DNA from: Chakrabartyella piscis | GTDB lineage: Bacteria > Bacillota > Clostridia > Lachnospirales > Anaerotignaceae | Length of the DNA: 64,000 bases | Direction of reading: 5' to 3' | Assembly (NCBI GenBank): GCA_030067835.1 | Contig: CP092441.1 | Span: 2,790,001 to 2,854,000 of the forward strand | The notes under the pieces: model-generated | Seen by the model: the letters and a program-made list of their open reading frames with translations, nothing else | Told to the model about the DNA's origin: nothing | Database searches by the model: none | In this document: positions 41,838 through 50,793 of the stretch, piece by piece | Position numbering within the stretch: the first letter of the stretch is position 1 | How the letters are laid out: each line of letters opens with the position of its first letter | Made by a program: the position numbers and the translations under genes

Positions 41838-43246
41838 AATCCAAGCACTCCTTTATTCACCAATCCCTTAGGGTCCAAAGCATCTTTAATTGCTTTCATC
41901 ACTTCCATACCAGCTTCACCATGTTCATCAACAAGGTATGCTGCTTTTGCTTTCCCACTACCATGGTGATGGGAAACATTTCCGCCATTTGCCAAACTTG
42001 TTCTGATTGCTGTATCCAAACATTGTTTGTATCTTTCAGCACCAGCAACATCATCGCCACCTGTTTCTGCATGGAAGATTACATAAACACTAGCACCAGT
42101 ATGATATACATGGGAGAAGTGGCAATCCACGTCTGTGCAAAGTGGTTCCAATGCTTTTCGCATTTCTCTCCAAACATTGCCAATGCAATCCCAAGGAGCT
42201 GCAACTTCGATTGCATCTGCTGTACCGCCACGCATTGCATCGTGATCCAACATTTTTTTAGTAGAAAATCTGGAATGGAACCAGTGAATACCAGCTTCTT
42301 CGCCTTTTGCAACGCCACCTTGTTCTTCGCAATATTGTTGCACCAATTCTCTTTCCAAATCTACTTGTTTTGCAAGACCTTCATATCCTACAATCAAAAT
42401 AACATGACCTGCTTCATAATTGAATTTTTCAATTCTTGGAATTGCTTCCACTTCATCATACAAACGAATAACCGCTGGATGTACATTGTTTTGAATGAAT
42501 GTGCGGATTGCTTCCAAAGCGGAAACTGTATCTGCAAATGTATATGCTTCAAAGTGACGTTTTTCTGCAACTGGATAAATTTTCACTTCTGCTGCTGTCA
42601 CGATACCATAAACGCCTTCTGCTCCCAAGAACAATTGATCCATTTCAGGTCCTGTGGATGCTTTTGGAGTTGTGTGACTTGTGTAGATATGACCGTTTGG
42701 CAATACAACTTCCAAGGCGTGAACCATATCATCCATTTTGCCATATTTCGTGGAAAAAGTACCGATAGCTCTTGTGGATACCATACCACCCAAAACTGCA
42801 CTTTGGAAGGATTGTGGATATTGTCCGCATGTGAAACCAGCTTCGTTGAGCAAATTTTCGAATTCAGCACCAGTCAAGCCAGCACCACCTCTTGCTGTAC
42901 CATTGATTGCATTGATTTCGAAGCTTCTCAAACGTTTGATGTCAATCATAACTTCTTCGTTTTCTGCAATGCTACCACCAACGATACCAGAACCACCGCC
43001 GTAAGGAATCACGCCAACTTCATAAGCGTCAGAAAGTTCCATCAATTTGCTTACTTCTTCTGTTGTGTTTGGCATCAAGATTGCAGATGGCAAATATGGA
43101 TATGGACCTTGCAACAACCATTTGTATTCCAACGGATAACATCCATGAGCATATACCAAACGGTCTTCCATTCTTTCCAATACTGTCACTTCAGGTAATG
43201 TTTTCATAACTTCGTCCAAGAATGGACGTACATTTTCTTTCTTCAT
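41834..43246 (-). CDS. FAD-binding oxidase of the AGPS/glycolate oxidase family
   Basis: 470 residues. N-terminal FAD-binding PCMH fold (PSAILMPNTTEEVSKLMELSDAYEVGVIPYGGGSGIVGG, about 53-90; MVSTRAIGTFSTKYGKMDDMVHALEVVLPNG) and C-terminal cap ending NVSHHHGSGKAKAAYL and ALDPKGLVNKG. The HHH signature and the RFSTKKMLDHDAMRGGTADAIEVAAPWD block resemble alkyl-DHAP synthase, an ether-lipid enzyme, more than lactate oxidases. In this operon it may act on DHAP-derived or glycerol-derived compounds. Substrate not settled. AGGAGG lies before ATG 43246. Confidence 0.8.
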   Translation of the reverse strand: MKKENVRPFLDEVMKTLPEVTVLERMEDRLVYAHGCYPLEYKWLLQGPYPYLPSAILMPNTTEEVSKLMELSDAYEVGVIPYGGGSGIVGGSIAENEEVMIDIKRLRSFEINAINGTARGGAGLTGAEFENLLNEAGFTCGQYPQSFQSAVLGGMVSTRAIGTFSTKYGKMDDMVHALEVVLPNGHIYTSHTTPKASTGPEMDQLFLGAEGVYGIVTAAEVKIYPVAEKRHFEAYTFADTVSALEAIRTFIQNNVHPAVIRLYDEVEAIPRIEKFNYEAGHVILIVGYEGLAKQVDLERELVQQYCEEQGGVAKGEEAGIHWFHSRFSTKKMLDHDAMRGGTADAIEVAAPWDCIGNVWREMRKALEPLCTDVDCHFSHVYHTGASVYVIFHAETGGDDVAGAERYKQCLDTAIRTSLANGGNVSHHHGSGKAKAAYLVDEHGEAGMEVMKAIKDALDPKGLVNKGVLGL

Positions 43247-43319
43247 AATTTCCTCCTTATATTCCTAATTTTGATAGATAGTGTCAGATACAAATCTTCA
43301 AAAGTAGATTACTATTGGT

Positions 43320-44813
43320 TTATTTTCGATTCATTGCATTCATACAGCGGTTGACTCTATCCACCCAAACGCTATATCTTTCTTCTCTGTCTACTTCATT
43401 CATATTTGGTACAAAGACTTTTTCAATTTCCATAGCTGTTTGCAATTCTTCTTCACTCCAGAAACCAACGTGTAAGCCAGCCATTTGTGCTGCACCGAGG
43501 CTTGTTGCTTCCACAGACAATGGTCTTGCAACTTCCACATCCAGCATATCAGCCAATCTTTGTGCCAAGAAGTTGTTCATAGACAAGCCACCATCAATAC
43601 GAACTACTTGCATTTTGACACCAGATTCTTTTTCTACCGCATTCAAAATATCTTTCAAGCGATATACAACGCCTTCCAATGTTGCACGAATGACATGGGC
43701 TCTTGTTGTGCCTCTTGTAATACCAAACAAGGTTCCTCTTGCAGAAGAATCATGGAATGGTGCGGACAAACCAGCAAGGGCTGGCACAAAGATAACGCCA
43801 TTGGAATCTGGAACACTTTCTGCTGCCGCTTCTGCTTCTGGTGCTGCTTCAATAATTTGCAAACCATCACGCAACCATTGTACAGCAGAACCTGTAACCG
43901 ATTCATAACCTTCCAAAGCATATGTGATTTCATCGCCGATTTTCCAAGCGATTACAGTATTCAAACCTTCATTGGAAACCACCAATTTGTTACCAATATT
44001 GATGTCCAAGAAAGAACCTGTACCATTTGTAATTTTGCCACTACCTTCTGTTCTACAACCTTGCGCAAACAATGCAGCATGTTGGTCGGCAATCGCTCCA
44101 CAGATGGGGATGGATGCACCAAACAAGTTTTCATATGTACAACCATAATCACCAGAGTCGTTCACAACTGTTGGATAAACAGAAACAGGAACACCAAGAT
44201 AATCCAAAAATTCTGTATACCACTCATTGTCGACCAAGTCATAGCTACCTGTAACAGATGCATTGGAATAGCTGATGGCATGCGTTTGTCTACCAGTCAA
44301 GTTCCAAATCAACCATGTATCAATGGTACCCATCATGGCATCGCCTTTTTCAACAGCTTCTTTGATTGCAGGTACATTTTCCATATACCATTTCATCATC
44401 ATGGATGTATATACAGGGGCAACTGTCCAACCAGTTCTTTTTCTCGCTTCTTCACCCCAAGGAGTTGCGTTGATTTTTGCACATTCTTCTGTAGTTCTCA
44501 CATCTTGCCAAACGATTGCATTGTGCAAAGGTTGACCTGTGATTTTGTTCCAAACCACACAAGTTGCTCTTTGGTTTGTGATACCAATGGCAGCAATTTC
44601 TTCTGGTTGAATGCTCGCTTGTTCCATAGCTTGTTTACACACATTGATTGTTTTTTCGTAAATTTCCATTGCATCATGCTCCACTTTTTCTTCAGATGGA
44701 GTATATTGTGTAAATTCAGAATAGCATTGTGATACAATTGCAAAGTCTTTGTCATAAATCAATGATCTGGTGCCTGTTGTACCTTCATCCATAACCATTA
44801 TGTATTTCTTCAT
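43320..44813 (-). CDS. glpK: Glycerol kinase
   Basis: 497 residues, normal length for the FGGY family. It phosphorylates glycerol to sn-glycerol 3-phosphate with ATP. Seen: MDEGTTGTRSLIYD (about 7-20), QRATCVVWN, the second ATP motif GTGSFLDINIGN region (about 265-275), and the C-terminal FGGY signature region GLSMNNFLAQRLADML. AAGGAGG precedes ATG 44813. No glpF-type channel is in the operon; the membrane protein at the operon's head could fill that role. Confidence 0.95.
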   Translation of the reverse strand: MKKYIMVMDEGTTGTRSLIYDKDFAIVSQCYSEFTQYTPSEEKVEHDAMEIYEKTINVCKQAMEQASIQPEEIAAIGITNQRATCVVWNKITGQPLHNAIVWQDVRTTEECAKINATPWGEEARKRTGWTVAPVYTSMMMKWYMENVPAIKEAVEKGDAMMGTIDTWLIWNLTGRQTHAISYSNASVTGSYDLVDNEWYTEFLDYLGVPVSVYPTVVNDSGDYGCTYENLFGASIPICGAIADQHAALFAQGCRTEGSGKITNGTGSFLDINIGNKLVVSNEGLNTVIAWKIGDEITYALEGYESVTGSAVQWLRDGLQIIEAAPEAEAAAESVPDSNGVIFVPALAGLSAPFHDSSARGTLFGITRGTTRAHVIRATLEGVVYRLKDILNAVEKESGVKMQVVRIDGGLSMNNFLAQRLADMLDVEVARPLSVEATSLGAAQMAGLHVGFWSEEELQTAMEIEKVFVPNMNEVDREERYSVWVDRVNRCMNAMNRK

Positions 44814-44826
44814 ACCGACTTCCTCC

Positions 44827-45195
44827 TTAACTCATTTTAGATACAACTGATTTTGCAGAAACAATATCCACACCCGTTCCCAAAATATCAGGAATGACCA
44901 CATCTCCTTCTTTGATGGGTGCAACTACCTTTGTGTTATAAATCAAATCAAAACATTCTCTGAACTTGCTTTTGGGAACCATATCGCTGCTAATGACAGG
45001 CAATAGCGGACAGAGTCCATTTTCCAATGTAACGGTTGTAGTCACCATACGCACTGGATTTGTGTATTCGCTTTTTGCGTACATTTCGCCTCGTTTGCAA
45101 GTATTTCCTGTCACAGTCAATTCCCCATTGTCATCTGTCAAATGCAAATCACAACTGAGTGGACAAATAATACAAATATAATCTTTTTCAATCAC
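44827..45195 (-). CDS. DUF1667 Cys-rich protein of the anaerobic glycerol oxidation system
   Basis: 122 residues from GTG 45195, with AAGGAGG 9-15 bases upstream. CIICPLSCDLHL (about 8-19) and NTCKRGEMYA (about 31-40) give four cysteines able to hold an iron-sulfur or zinc centre. DUF1667 proteins regularly follow a GlpA-like dehydrogenase and a FAD-dependent oxidoreductase in clostridia, as here, and presumably take part in electron transfer (context inference). Confidence 0.88.
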   Translation of the reverse strand: MIEKDYICIICPLSCDLHLTDDNGELTVTGNTCKRGEMYAKSEYTNPVRMVTTTVTLENGLCPLLPVISSDMVPKSKFRECFDLIYNTKVVAPIKEGDVVIPDILGTGVDIVSAKSVVSKMS

Positions 45196-45208
45196 AGATT
45201 CGCCCTCC

Positions 45209-46456
45209 TTATTCTACAACTCGAATGGAAAGGTCTTTCATTGTATCCACCTTGTCCAAGGGAATTTCTACAGAAACCATTTCTGGTGGTGTCACAAAGT
45301 TTTCTCTTTTTGTAACAATCACTTCATCACCGGAAACAACTTCCAATTTCACTTTTCTCATCGTGCTTCTCACACGAAGATATACAGTTGCTTTTTCTTG
45401 TTGTGGATCAATGTGCAATTTTTGAGGGAATACAAAGGATACTTGTTCCCCAGCAATCACATCTTTTTCCACGGATGCAACTCTTTTTTCTTCCAAATAT
45501 GTTGTCGCACCTGCCGCTGCAACTTCACCTGTTGCAGATACATAATCCACCAAGTCAAATACTGCACCTACATTCCCTGCAACAAAGATACCCTCTGCGG
45601 AGCTCATCATGCTACTGTCTACAACAGGACCTTTTGTAATGGGATGCAATGCAATTCCAGCTGTTCTACTGAGTTCATTTTCTGGAATCAAACCAACAGA
45701 AAGCACCAATAAATCACATGCAATGTAGCGTTCGGTTCCTGGAACAGGCAATCTGTCAGGTCCCACTTTCGCTACTGTAACACCTTCCACTCTCTTTTTA
45801 CCGTGTACAGATACAACAGTTGTAGCCAAGTGCAAAGGAATGTTATAATCATCCAAACATTGCGCTTTGTTTCTACGCAAACCGCCAAGATTTGGCATAA
45901 CTTCATAAACACCTTCTACAGAAACACCTTCCAATGTCATACGTCTTGCCATAATCAAGCCTATGTCACCAGAACCCAAGATGACTGCCCTTGTTCCTGT
46001 TTTCCAACCTTCCACATTGATGTATCTTTGTACTGCACCAGCTGTCATAACCCCTGCTGGTCTTGTGCCCAAGATACGAACTTGTGGACGTGTTCTTTCT
46101 CGACAACCCATCGCCAAAACAATTGCTTTTGCTTCAATTTCAATCAAACCCATTTCTGGATTGACTGCCACAATTTTTTTATCTGCACTGACATCCAATA
46201 CCATGGTATTGCACATCACTGGGATGTTATATTCTTCCACTTTGTCAATGAATTTTTGTGCATATGAGCTACCACTCAATTGTTTTCCGAATCTATGCAA
46301 ACCAAATCCATCATGAATACATTGTTGCAAAATCCCGCCCAATTGGATGTCTCTTTCCAAAATGAGAATATCTTTCACGCCCAATTCATGTGCTTTTACA
46401 GCTGTTGCCAACCCTGCAGGGCCGCCTCCAATGATGACCAAATCTACTGTTTTCAT
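45209..46456 (-). CDS. NAD(P)/FAD-dependent oxidoreductase of the glycerol operon
   Basis: 415 residues. N-terminal FAD motif VIIGGGPAGLATAV (about 6-19), second dinucleotide motif RAVILGSGDIGLIMARRM (about 154-171), and the third FAD motif GIFVAGNVGAVFDLVD. A CRERTRPQ segment is also typical. Its place between GlpA and DUF1667 is the clostridial arrangement that passes electrons from glycerol 3-phosphate to NAD or to an electron carrier without a quinone. It overlaps glpA by four bases (ATGA at 46453-46456). Confidence 0.9.
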   Translation of the reverse strand: MKTVDLVIIGGGPAGLATAVKAHELGVKDILILERDIQLGGILQQCIHDGFGLHRFGKQLSGSSYAQKFIDKVEEYNIPVMCNTMVLDVSADKKIVAVNPEMGLIEIEAKAIVLAMGCRERTRPQVRILGTRPAGVMTAGAVQRYINVEGWKTGTRAVILGSGDIGLIMARRMTLEGVSVEGVYEVMPNLGGLRRNKAQCLDDYNIPLHLATTVVSVHGKKRVEGVTVAKVGPDRLPVPGTERYIACDLLVLSVGLIPENELSRTAGIALHPITKGPVVDSSMMSSAEGIFVAGNVGAVFDLVDYVSATGEVAAAGATTYLEEKRVASVEKDVIAGEQVSFVFPQKLHIDPQQEKATVYLRVRSTMRKVKLEVVSGDEVIVTKRENFVTPPEMVSVEIPLDKVDTMKDLSIRVVE

Positions 46457-48165
46457 TGTTCCAACCCTCCATTTCTGGTTTTCGCTGTAAGAATTTCGGA
46501 ACCTTTTCCTTTCAAAGTGATTTCAGCTGGAGAAACTTGTAATTCTCTTGCCAAAATTTCCAAAACTCTACTACCACAAAATCCTCCTTGGCATCTCCCC
46601 ATACCAGATCTTGTTCTTCGTTTCACAGCATCTACTGTGGTTGCTGGAACTTTTCCATGAATTGCATCTAGGATTTCACCTTCTGTTACAGTTTCACATC
46701 GACATACAATGCGACCATAAGCTGGATTTTTTGCAATCAACGCTTTCTTTTCTTCATTTGTACAATCTCTAAATTCTTTTTGATGTACACGATGTGGATT
46801 GTAGTTTGCTTTTTCTCTTGGTTTTTCTTCCAATTCTCCCAATGTCAATCCAACAACTGCTTCGGCAATCGCAGGAGAGGAAGCCAAACCTGGAGATTGG
46901 ATACCAGCTACATGGATAAATCCTTTTACTTTTTTGGAAGCTTCTACAACAAAATCTTCTTTGAATGTTGCAGCACGATTTCCGCTGAAATAAGCAATCA
47001 AGCTGTTTCCATCAATATTTTTGGTAAGTTCCAAGCCTTTGTCGATAACGAAATCCAAATCATCACGATCCACGCCCAAATCTTCTTTGTCAGCAACTTC
47101 TTTTGCAGATGGTCCCCAAAGAAGTGTACCTTCTGGTGTTTCTTGTGGACCACCACCTTTTGTAAAGGAACTTGGCGCCTTCCCTGCAAATGTATGTAAT
47201 TTCCCTTTATTTTCTTTATCAAATAATGCAATTGTTCCACGTCTTGGATGGATGGTATAGAATTCATCATCAATCATACGTGCAATTTCATCCGTATACA
47301 AACCAGCTGCATTGATGATCACTTTTGCAAGAATGATACCCTTTGTGGTAACCACACCAGCAACTTTTCCATCTTCTTGCAAAATATCAACAACTTCTGT
47401 GTGCAAAAGAATTTCTGCACCATTGTCGATTGCATTTTCTGCCAAAGCCAAAGTCACTTCATAAGGTTCCACATAACCAGCGCTTGGTGTCCACAATGCC
47501 CCAATCATCTCATCACTCAAGTTTGGTTCGATTTCTCTTGCACGATCGCCAGAAATCACTTCAATATCAGGAACGCCATTCTTCACACCATTTTCATACA
47601 ATTCTTGGATTTTATCCATATCTGCTTGGTTGAAACCACAAACGAAAGAACCTGTACGATTGAAATGGAACCCAAGCTCTTCAGACCATTGGGTATACAT
47701 TGCATTTCCTTTGACGCCATATTTTGCTTTCAAGCTATTTGGTTTTGTGTCATAACCAGAGTGAATCATACCGTTGTTGGATTTTGTTGTACCTTCTGAA
47801 ATATCAGAATTTTTATCCAAAACAAGAATGTTCAAATCGTATCGGCTGAGCTCTCTTGCAATCCCACAACCACTGACACCAGCACCAATAATCAAAACAT
47901 CAACTTCTTTGACAACACCCATTTCTTTGTAAGGTGTTGGATCAATTGCTTGTTTTTGAACACTTTCTGGCGTTGTGATATGACTTACAACATTTTTGAC
48001 TTCTGGCAATTTTGCAACCCCTTGACAAAATGCAACCATTGCACTCCATTCATGGGCATTTCCTGCAAAATATACAACTTCATCTTTGATTTCCCATGTA
48101 ATTTTTGTTACATCAATTTCATGCTTTGCTGCTATTTCTTTCATAGAACTTTCAAAGCTCGACAT
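46453..48165 (-). CDS. glpA: Glycerol-3-phosphate dehydrogenase (GlpA-like) with BFD-type iron-sulfur domain
   Basis: 570 residues from ATG 48165 (MSSFESSMKEI), with AAGGGGAG upstream; the frame is open to 48213 without another start site. The first 75 residues look BON-like (VYFAGNAHEWSAMV, LPEVKNVVSHI). The FAD domain follows (VDVLIIGAGVSGCGIAREL, about 89-107; DAO type), with AAGLYTDEIARMI. The C-terminus has a BFD-like [2Fe-2S] domain, CRCETVTEGEILDAI and GRCQGGFCGSRVLEIL. It oxidises glycerol 3-phosphate to DHAP. The N-terminal extra domain is unusual. Confidence 0.9.
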   Translation of the reverse strand: MSSFESSMKEIAAKHEIDVTKITWEIKDEVVYFAGNAHEWSAMVAFCQGVAKLPEVKNVVSHITTPESVQKQAIDPTPYKEMGVVKEVDVLIIGAGVSGCGIARELSRYDLNILVLDKNSDISEGTTKSNNGMIHSGYDTKPNSLKAKYGVKGNAMYTQWSEELGFHFNRTGSFVCGFNQADMDKIQELYENGVKNGVPDIEVISGDRAREIEPNLSDEMIGALWTPSAGYVEPYEVTLALAENAIDNGAEILLHTEVVDILQEDGKVAGVVTTKGIILAKVIINAAGLYTDEIARMIDDEFYTIHPRRGTIALFDKENKGKLHTFAGKAPSSFTKGGGPQETPEGTLLWGPSAKEVADKEDLGVDRDDLDFVIDKGLELTKNIDGNSLIAYFSGNRAATFKEDFVVEASKKVKGFIHVAGIQSPGLASSPAIAEAVVGLTLGELEEKPREKANYNPHRVHQKEFRDCTNEEKKALIAKNPAYGRIVCRCETVTEGEILDAIHGKVPATTVDAVKRRTRSGMGRCQGGFCGSRVLEILARELQVSPAEITLKGKGSEILTAKTRNGGLEQ

Positions 48166-48199
48166 ATGAATTGCTCCCCTTCCTTTTCTTTTATGACAA

Positions 48200-49117
48200 T
48201 TATGCCATTGCAATCATTTTAATTGCTGACAATAAGAAGAAACTCACCATAATTGTAGTTGCTTCTGGGTCAATATGTGTATCATTATAGCTATTGAATG
48301 TTTTCTTGATGATATTGTCGAAGATTGCACAACCAATACCATAAGCAACACCCAAGAACATTCCCATAGGTCCAAACAATGTGATACCTGCAATTGCTGC
48401 ACTAGCAGAAGGATATGTCAAATGGTGTGTAACAGGAACTGCGCCACCAGATGAGAAACCATACAACTTAATTGCAGAGAAACCAAAGAGAATGAATGGC
48501 AAATAGCTAACCGCTGCCATATCTACGCCACCTTCAATGAGTGCCAATGCAAGTCCACTTGCCAACAAACCAATTGCACCACCAAGAACCACTTCGATTT
48601 GCAACTCTTTTGTATTTGGGAAAAATCTTCTTGGTTCTTTTTCTGTGTATTTACCAGTCAACCCTGTTTTGCCAAACACCAAACGCCCAATTACTGTAAG
48701 TGTTACAACAACCATCGCGCCACCATCTGTCAAAGCTGCAATTCCAAGTTTTGTATACAGCATCATAAACAATTGTGCCAAAACACCGAACAAACCACCA
48801 ACCAAAAGCACTCTCACATCACCAAATCCAAACATTGGTGTTACGATATCAGCACCATTTTCTAAGTGTCCAACTTTACCTGCATAACCAGCTGCAACCA
48901 CACCAGATGCGTAAGCAACATATGGTCCAACAAATGGTCCAAAAGACATAATCCCAATACCATGTCCCAAGAAACCAACGTCCACACCAGCTGCTGCTAC
49001 AAAGGAAGCTGGAATACAAATCACCCCACACATGATAAATGCAATCAAACCACCCATACCTGCTGAAACAACGCCACTACCAAATGCAATTAAAATCAGA
49101 ACCAAACTTGTACTCAT
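48200..49117 (-). CDS. Polytopic membrane protein, candidate glycerol or solute transporter
   Basis: 305 residues from ATG 49117 (MSTSLVLILIAFGSG), with AGGGGGAG upstream. About eight to ten Gly/Ala-rich membrane helices are evident (for example VVSAGMGGLIAFIMCGVI, VLLVGGLFGVLAQLFMML, AGITLFGPMGMFLGVAYGIG). I do not recognise the family. It is not an aquaporin: the two NPA motifs of GlpF are absent. Being the first gene of the glycerol operon, its likely task is uptake of glycerol, glycerol 3-phosphate or a diester, by context only. Confidence 0.6.
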   Translation of the reverse strand: MSTSLVLILIAFGSGVVSAGMGGLIAFIMCGVICIPASFVAAAGVDVGFLGHGIGIMSFGPFVGPYVAYASGVVAAGYAGKVGHLENGADIVTPMFGFGDVRVLLVGGLFGVLAQLFMMLYTKLGIAALTDGGAMVVVTLTVIGRLVFGKTGLTGKYTEKEPRRFFPNTKELQIEVVLGGAIGLLASGLALALIEGGVDMAAVSYLPFILFGFSAIKLYGFSSGGAVPVTHHLTYPSASAAIAGITLFGPMGMFLGVAYGIGCAIFDNIIKKTFNSYNDTHIDPEATTIMVSFFLLSAIKMIAMA

Positions 49118-49178
49118 TACATCTCCCCCTTCTTCTCTAAAAACATTCTTCCTTTCATCACGCACAAGTTATATATGT

Positions 49179-49278
49179 ATTGTATCAACTTTTACATATT
49201 CGGTCAACACGTTTTATTCACTTTATATCATCTTTATATATATTTTATATCAACTTTTATTTGTATTTTGTCAACTTT
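49179..49278 (-). promoter_or_regulatory. Glycerol operon promoter with an array of operator-like direct repeats
   Basis: Minus strand: TTGACC (49207-49202), 17-bp spacer, TACAAT (49184-49179). Plus-strand repeats of T(A/G)TCAACTTT(T)A type lie at 49183, 49248 and 49268 with weaker versions at 49202 (GGTCAAC) and 49226 (TATCATCTTTA). The spacing is 19-24 bp, about two helix turns. They are the probable sites of the divergent DeoR regulator. Confidence 0.7.
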
Positions 49279-49470
49279 GCAAATACTTACAAACATACCG
49301 TCTAAAACACTACTAATTGCGTTGCTTTATAGGTCATTTTGTATATCCCCCATTTTTGTTGTTTGGTAAAACATCCCATATCCAGAAAATTATATCATAG
49401 TTTTCAAATATAAATATAGTGATTTCTTGTTCATTTTTTATCAACATTACATTGTATTTGCAAAATTTCT

Positions 49471-49499
49471 TTGTGTTTCGTTTTCTATTATGGTATACT
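49471..49499 (+). promoter_or_regulatory. Promoter of the DeoR-family regulator
   Basis: TTGTGT (49471-49476), 17-bp spacer, TATACT (49494-49499). The start codon follows at 49531. The 413-bp gap shared with the glycerol operon holds only these promoters, the operator array and AT-rich sequence. Confidence 0.65.
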
Positions 49500-49530
49500 A
49501 TAGGTGAACAGTTGTAAGGAGGTATATATT

Positions 49531-50322
49531 ATGTTATCTATCGAAAGACGTCGCGAAATTTTGGATTTATTGAATAAAAAAGGCTCTGTCAAGGTTTTGG
49601 ACCTGGCGACCCATTATAATGTAGGGAAGGAAACCATTCGACGCGATTTGAAAGCATTGGAACAAGAGTGGAATATTTCTATCGTGTATGGAGGGGCTTA
49701 TTTGCAATCCTCATCCACAGAAACACAAATACAAGAAGAAAATATTACAACCAAAAGAAAATCCAATTTGGATTTGAAAGAACGCATTGCCAAAAAAGCA
49801 GTTGAATTCATTGAACCAGGTGATATTATTGCATTAAATTCTGGTTCTACCGTAGAATGTATGCTGAACTATCTCCATGAAAAAACGCCCCTCTCCATCA
49901 TCACAAGTAATATCACCATTGCATCTAAAGCTTCTATGATTGATGGAATTGATGTGTATATCCCTTCAGGAAAAATCAGGGCAAAATCTGGTATGATTGT
50001 TGGTACAGATGCTGAGCGATACATTCAAAACTTCACTGCCCAAAAATGCTTCTTTGGCGTGAGTGCGATCAGTTTGGGAAGCCACATCACCCATCCTGCT
50101 GTGGAAGAAATCGAAAACAATAGAGCTTTGATGTCCATCTCTGAAAAAGTATTTCTCATTGCTGACCACAATAAATTTGAAAAGAAATCTCTGTTCTTGC
50201 TAGCAAAGCTAGAAGAAATGTCTGCAATTATTACAGATGAACCACTTTTGGATTCTTATGAAACATACTGCAAAAACTTTGGCATTGATGTGCATGTTGC
50301 TATTTCAGAAGATGAAGAATGA
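49531..50322 (+). CDS. glpR: DeoR-family transcriptional regulator (GlpR-like)
   Basis: 263 residues from ATG 49531, with AAGGAGG nine bases upstream. The N-terminal helix-turn-helix RREILDLLNKKGSVKVLDLATHYNVGKETIRRDLKALE (about 6-43) is classic DeoR. The sensor domain follows with DIIALNSGSTVECML, LSIITSNITIA, SAISLGSHITHP and IADHNKFEKKSLF. DeoR-type repressors bind phosphorylated sugars; a GlpR-like role with glycerol 3-phosphate or DHAP is likely since it is divergent from the glycerol operon and next to an array of repeats. Confidence 0.85.
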   Translation: MLSIERRREILDLLNKKGSVKVLDLATHYNVGKETIRRDLKALEQEWNISIVYGGAYLQSSSTETQIQEENITTKRKSNLDLKERIAKKAVEFIEPGDIIALNSGSTVECMLNYLHEKTPLSIITSNITIASKASMIDGIDVYIPSGKIRAKSGMIVGTDAERYIQNFTAQKCFFGVSAISLGSHITHPAVEEIENNRALMSISEKVFLIADHNKFEKKSLFLLAKLEEMSAIITDEPLLDSYETYCKNFGIDVHVAISEDEE

Positions 50323-50335
50323 TAAACGAATCGCT

Positions 50336-50384
50336 AAAAACAGTTTTCTATTCAAATGCACCTCTTGTATAGAAAGCTGTTTTT
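50336..50384 (+). terminator. Terminator of the DeoR-family gene
   Basis: AAAAACAGTTTTCTAT (50336-50351) pairs with ATAGAAAGCTGTTTTT (50369-50384, one mismatch). It follows the stop codon by 14 bp. Confidence 0.85.
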
Positions 50385-50427
50385 ATATATTCCATTTGGG
50401 GGTTGCTTATCTGCCATCTTCCTCTTT

Positions 50428-50445
50428 CTGTAACAAAAGTTACAG
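50428..50445. other. Palindrome near the left end of the conjugative element
   Basis: CTGTAAC-AAAA-GTTACAG (7-bp perfect arms). A second weak inverted repeat, CCCAT...ATGGG, lies near 50477-50500. The element's left end must be between the DeoR terminator (50384) and the HTH gene (50529), but no defined att site is recognised. Confidence 0.4.
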
Positions 50446-50528
50446 TGATAACTTCTTGGTGCGACTTTATGACGCCACCCATATGCCACCAAATGGGCAG
50501 ACTACCCCAATTTTATCCTTCATCATTT

Positions 50529-50789
50529 TCACTTCACAATCCAATACAGGCAACTACTCCGCCCACCATTCTCACGAAACCTATCCTCTTTTTGGAGATG
50601 TCCGGACTTCTCCAAATCCTTGATGGCTCGCTGCACGGTTCTAACGGAAATGCTCAAATCTTTTGCAATCCGTTTTTGTGATGGGAAACTATACCCCTTT
50701 GCATCAGCTCGGTCACGCAGATATAAATATACTTGCTTGGCTCGATTGCTCAACTCCGCTTCCTCATAAATTTTTCTATCATTTTTCAA
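50529..50789 (-). CDS. Winged-helix DNA-binding protein of the conjugative element
   Basis: 86 residues. A complete helix-turn-helix domain is visible (NRAKQVYLYLRDRADAKGYSFPSQKRIAKDLSISVRTVQRAIKDLEKSGHL), like the replication-initiator or MarR-like helix-turn-helix proteins of clostridial elements. It is the last gene of the element, four bp after the VirD4 gene stop, so it is co-transcribed. Probably regulatory. Confidence 0.78.
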   Translation of the reverse strand: MKNDRKIYEEAELSNRAKQVYLYLRDRADAKGYSFPSQKRIAKDLSISVRTVQRAIKDLEKSGHLQKEDRFRENGGRSSCLYWIVK

Positions 50790-50793
50790 TGCA

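Noticed and set aside
49118-49530. A riboswitch in the glycerol operon leader
   Set aside because: Only AT-rich direct repeats and promoters are visible; there is no conserved aptamer motif or terminator hairpin.
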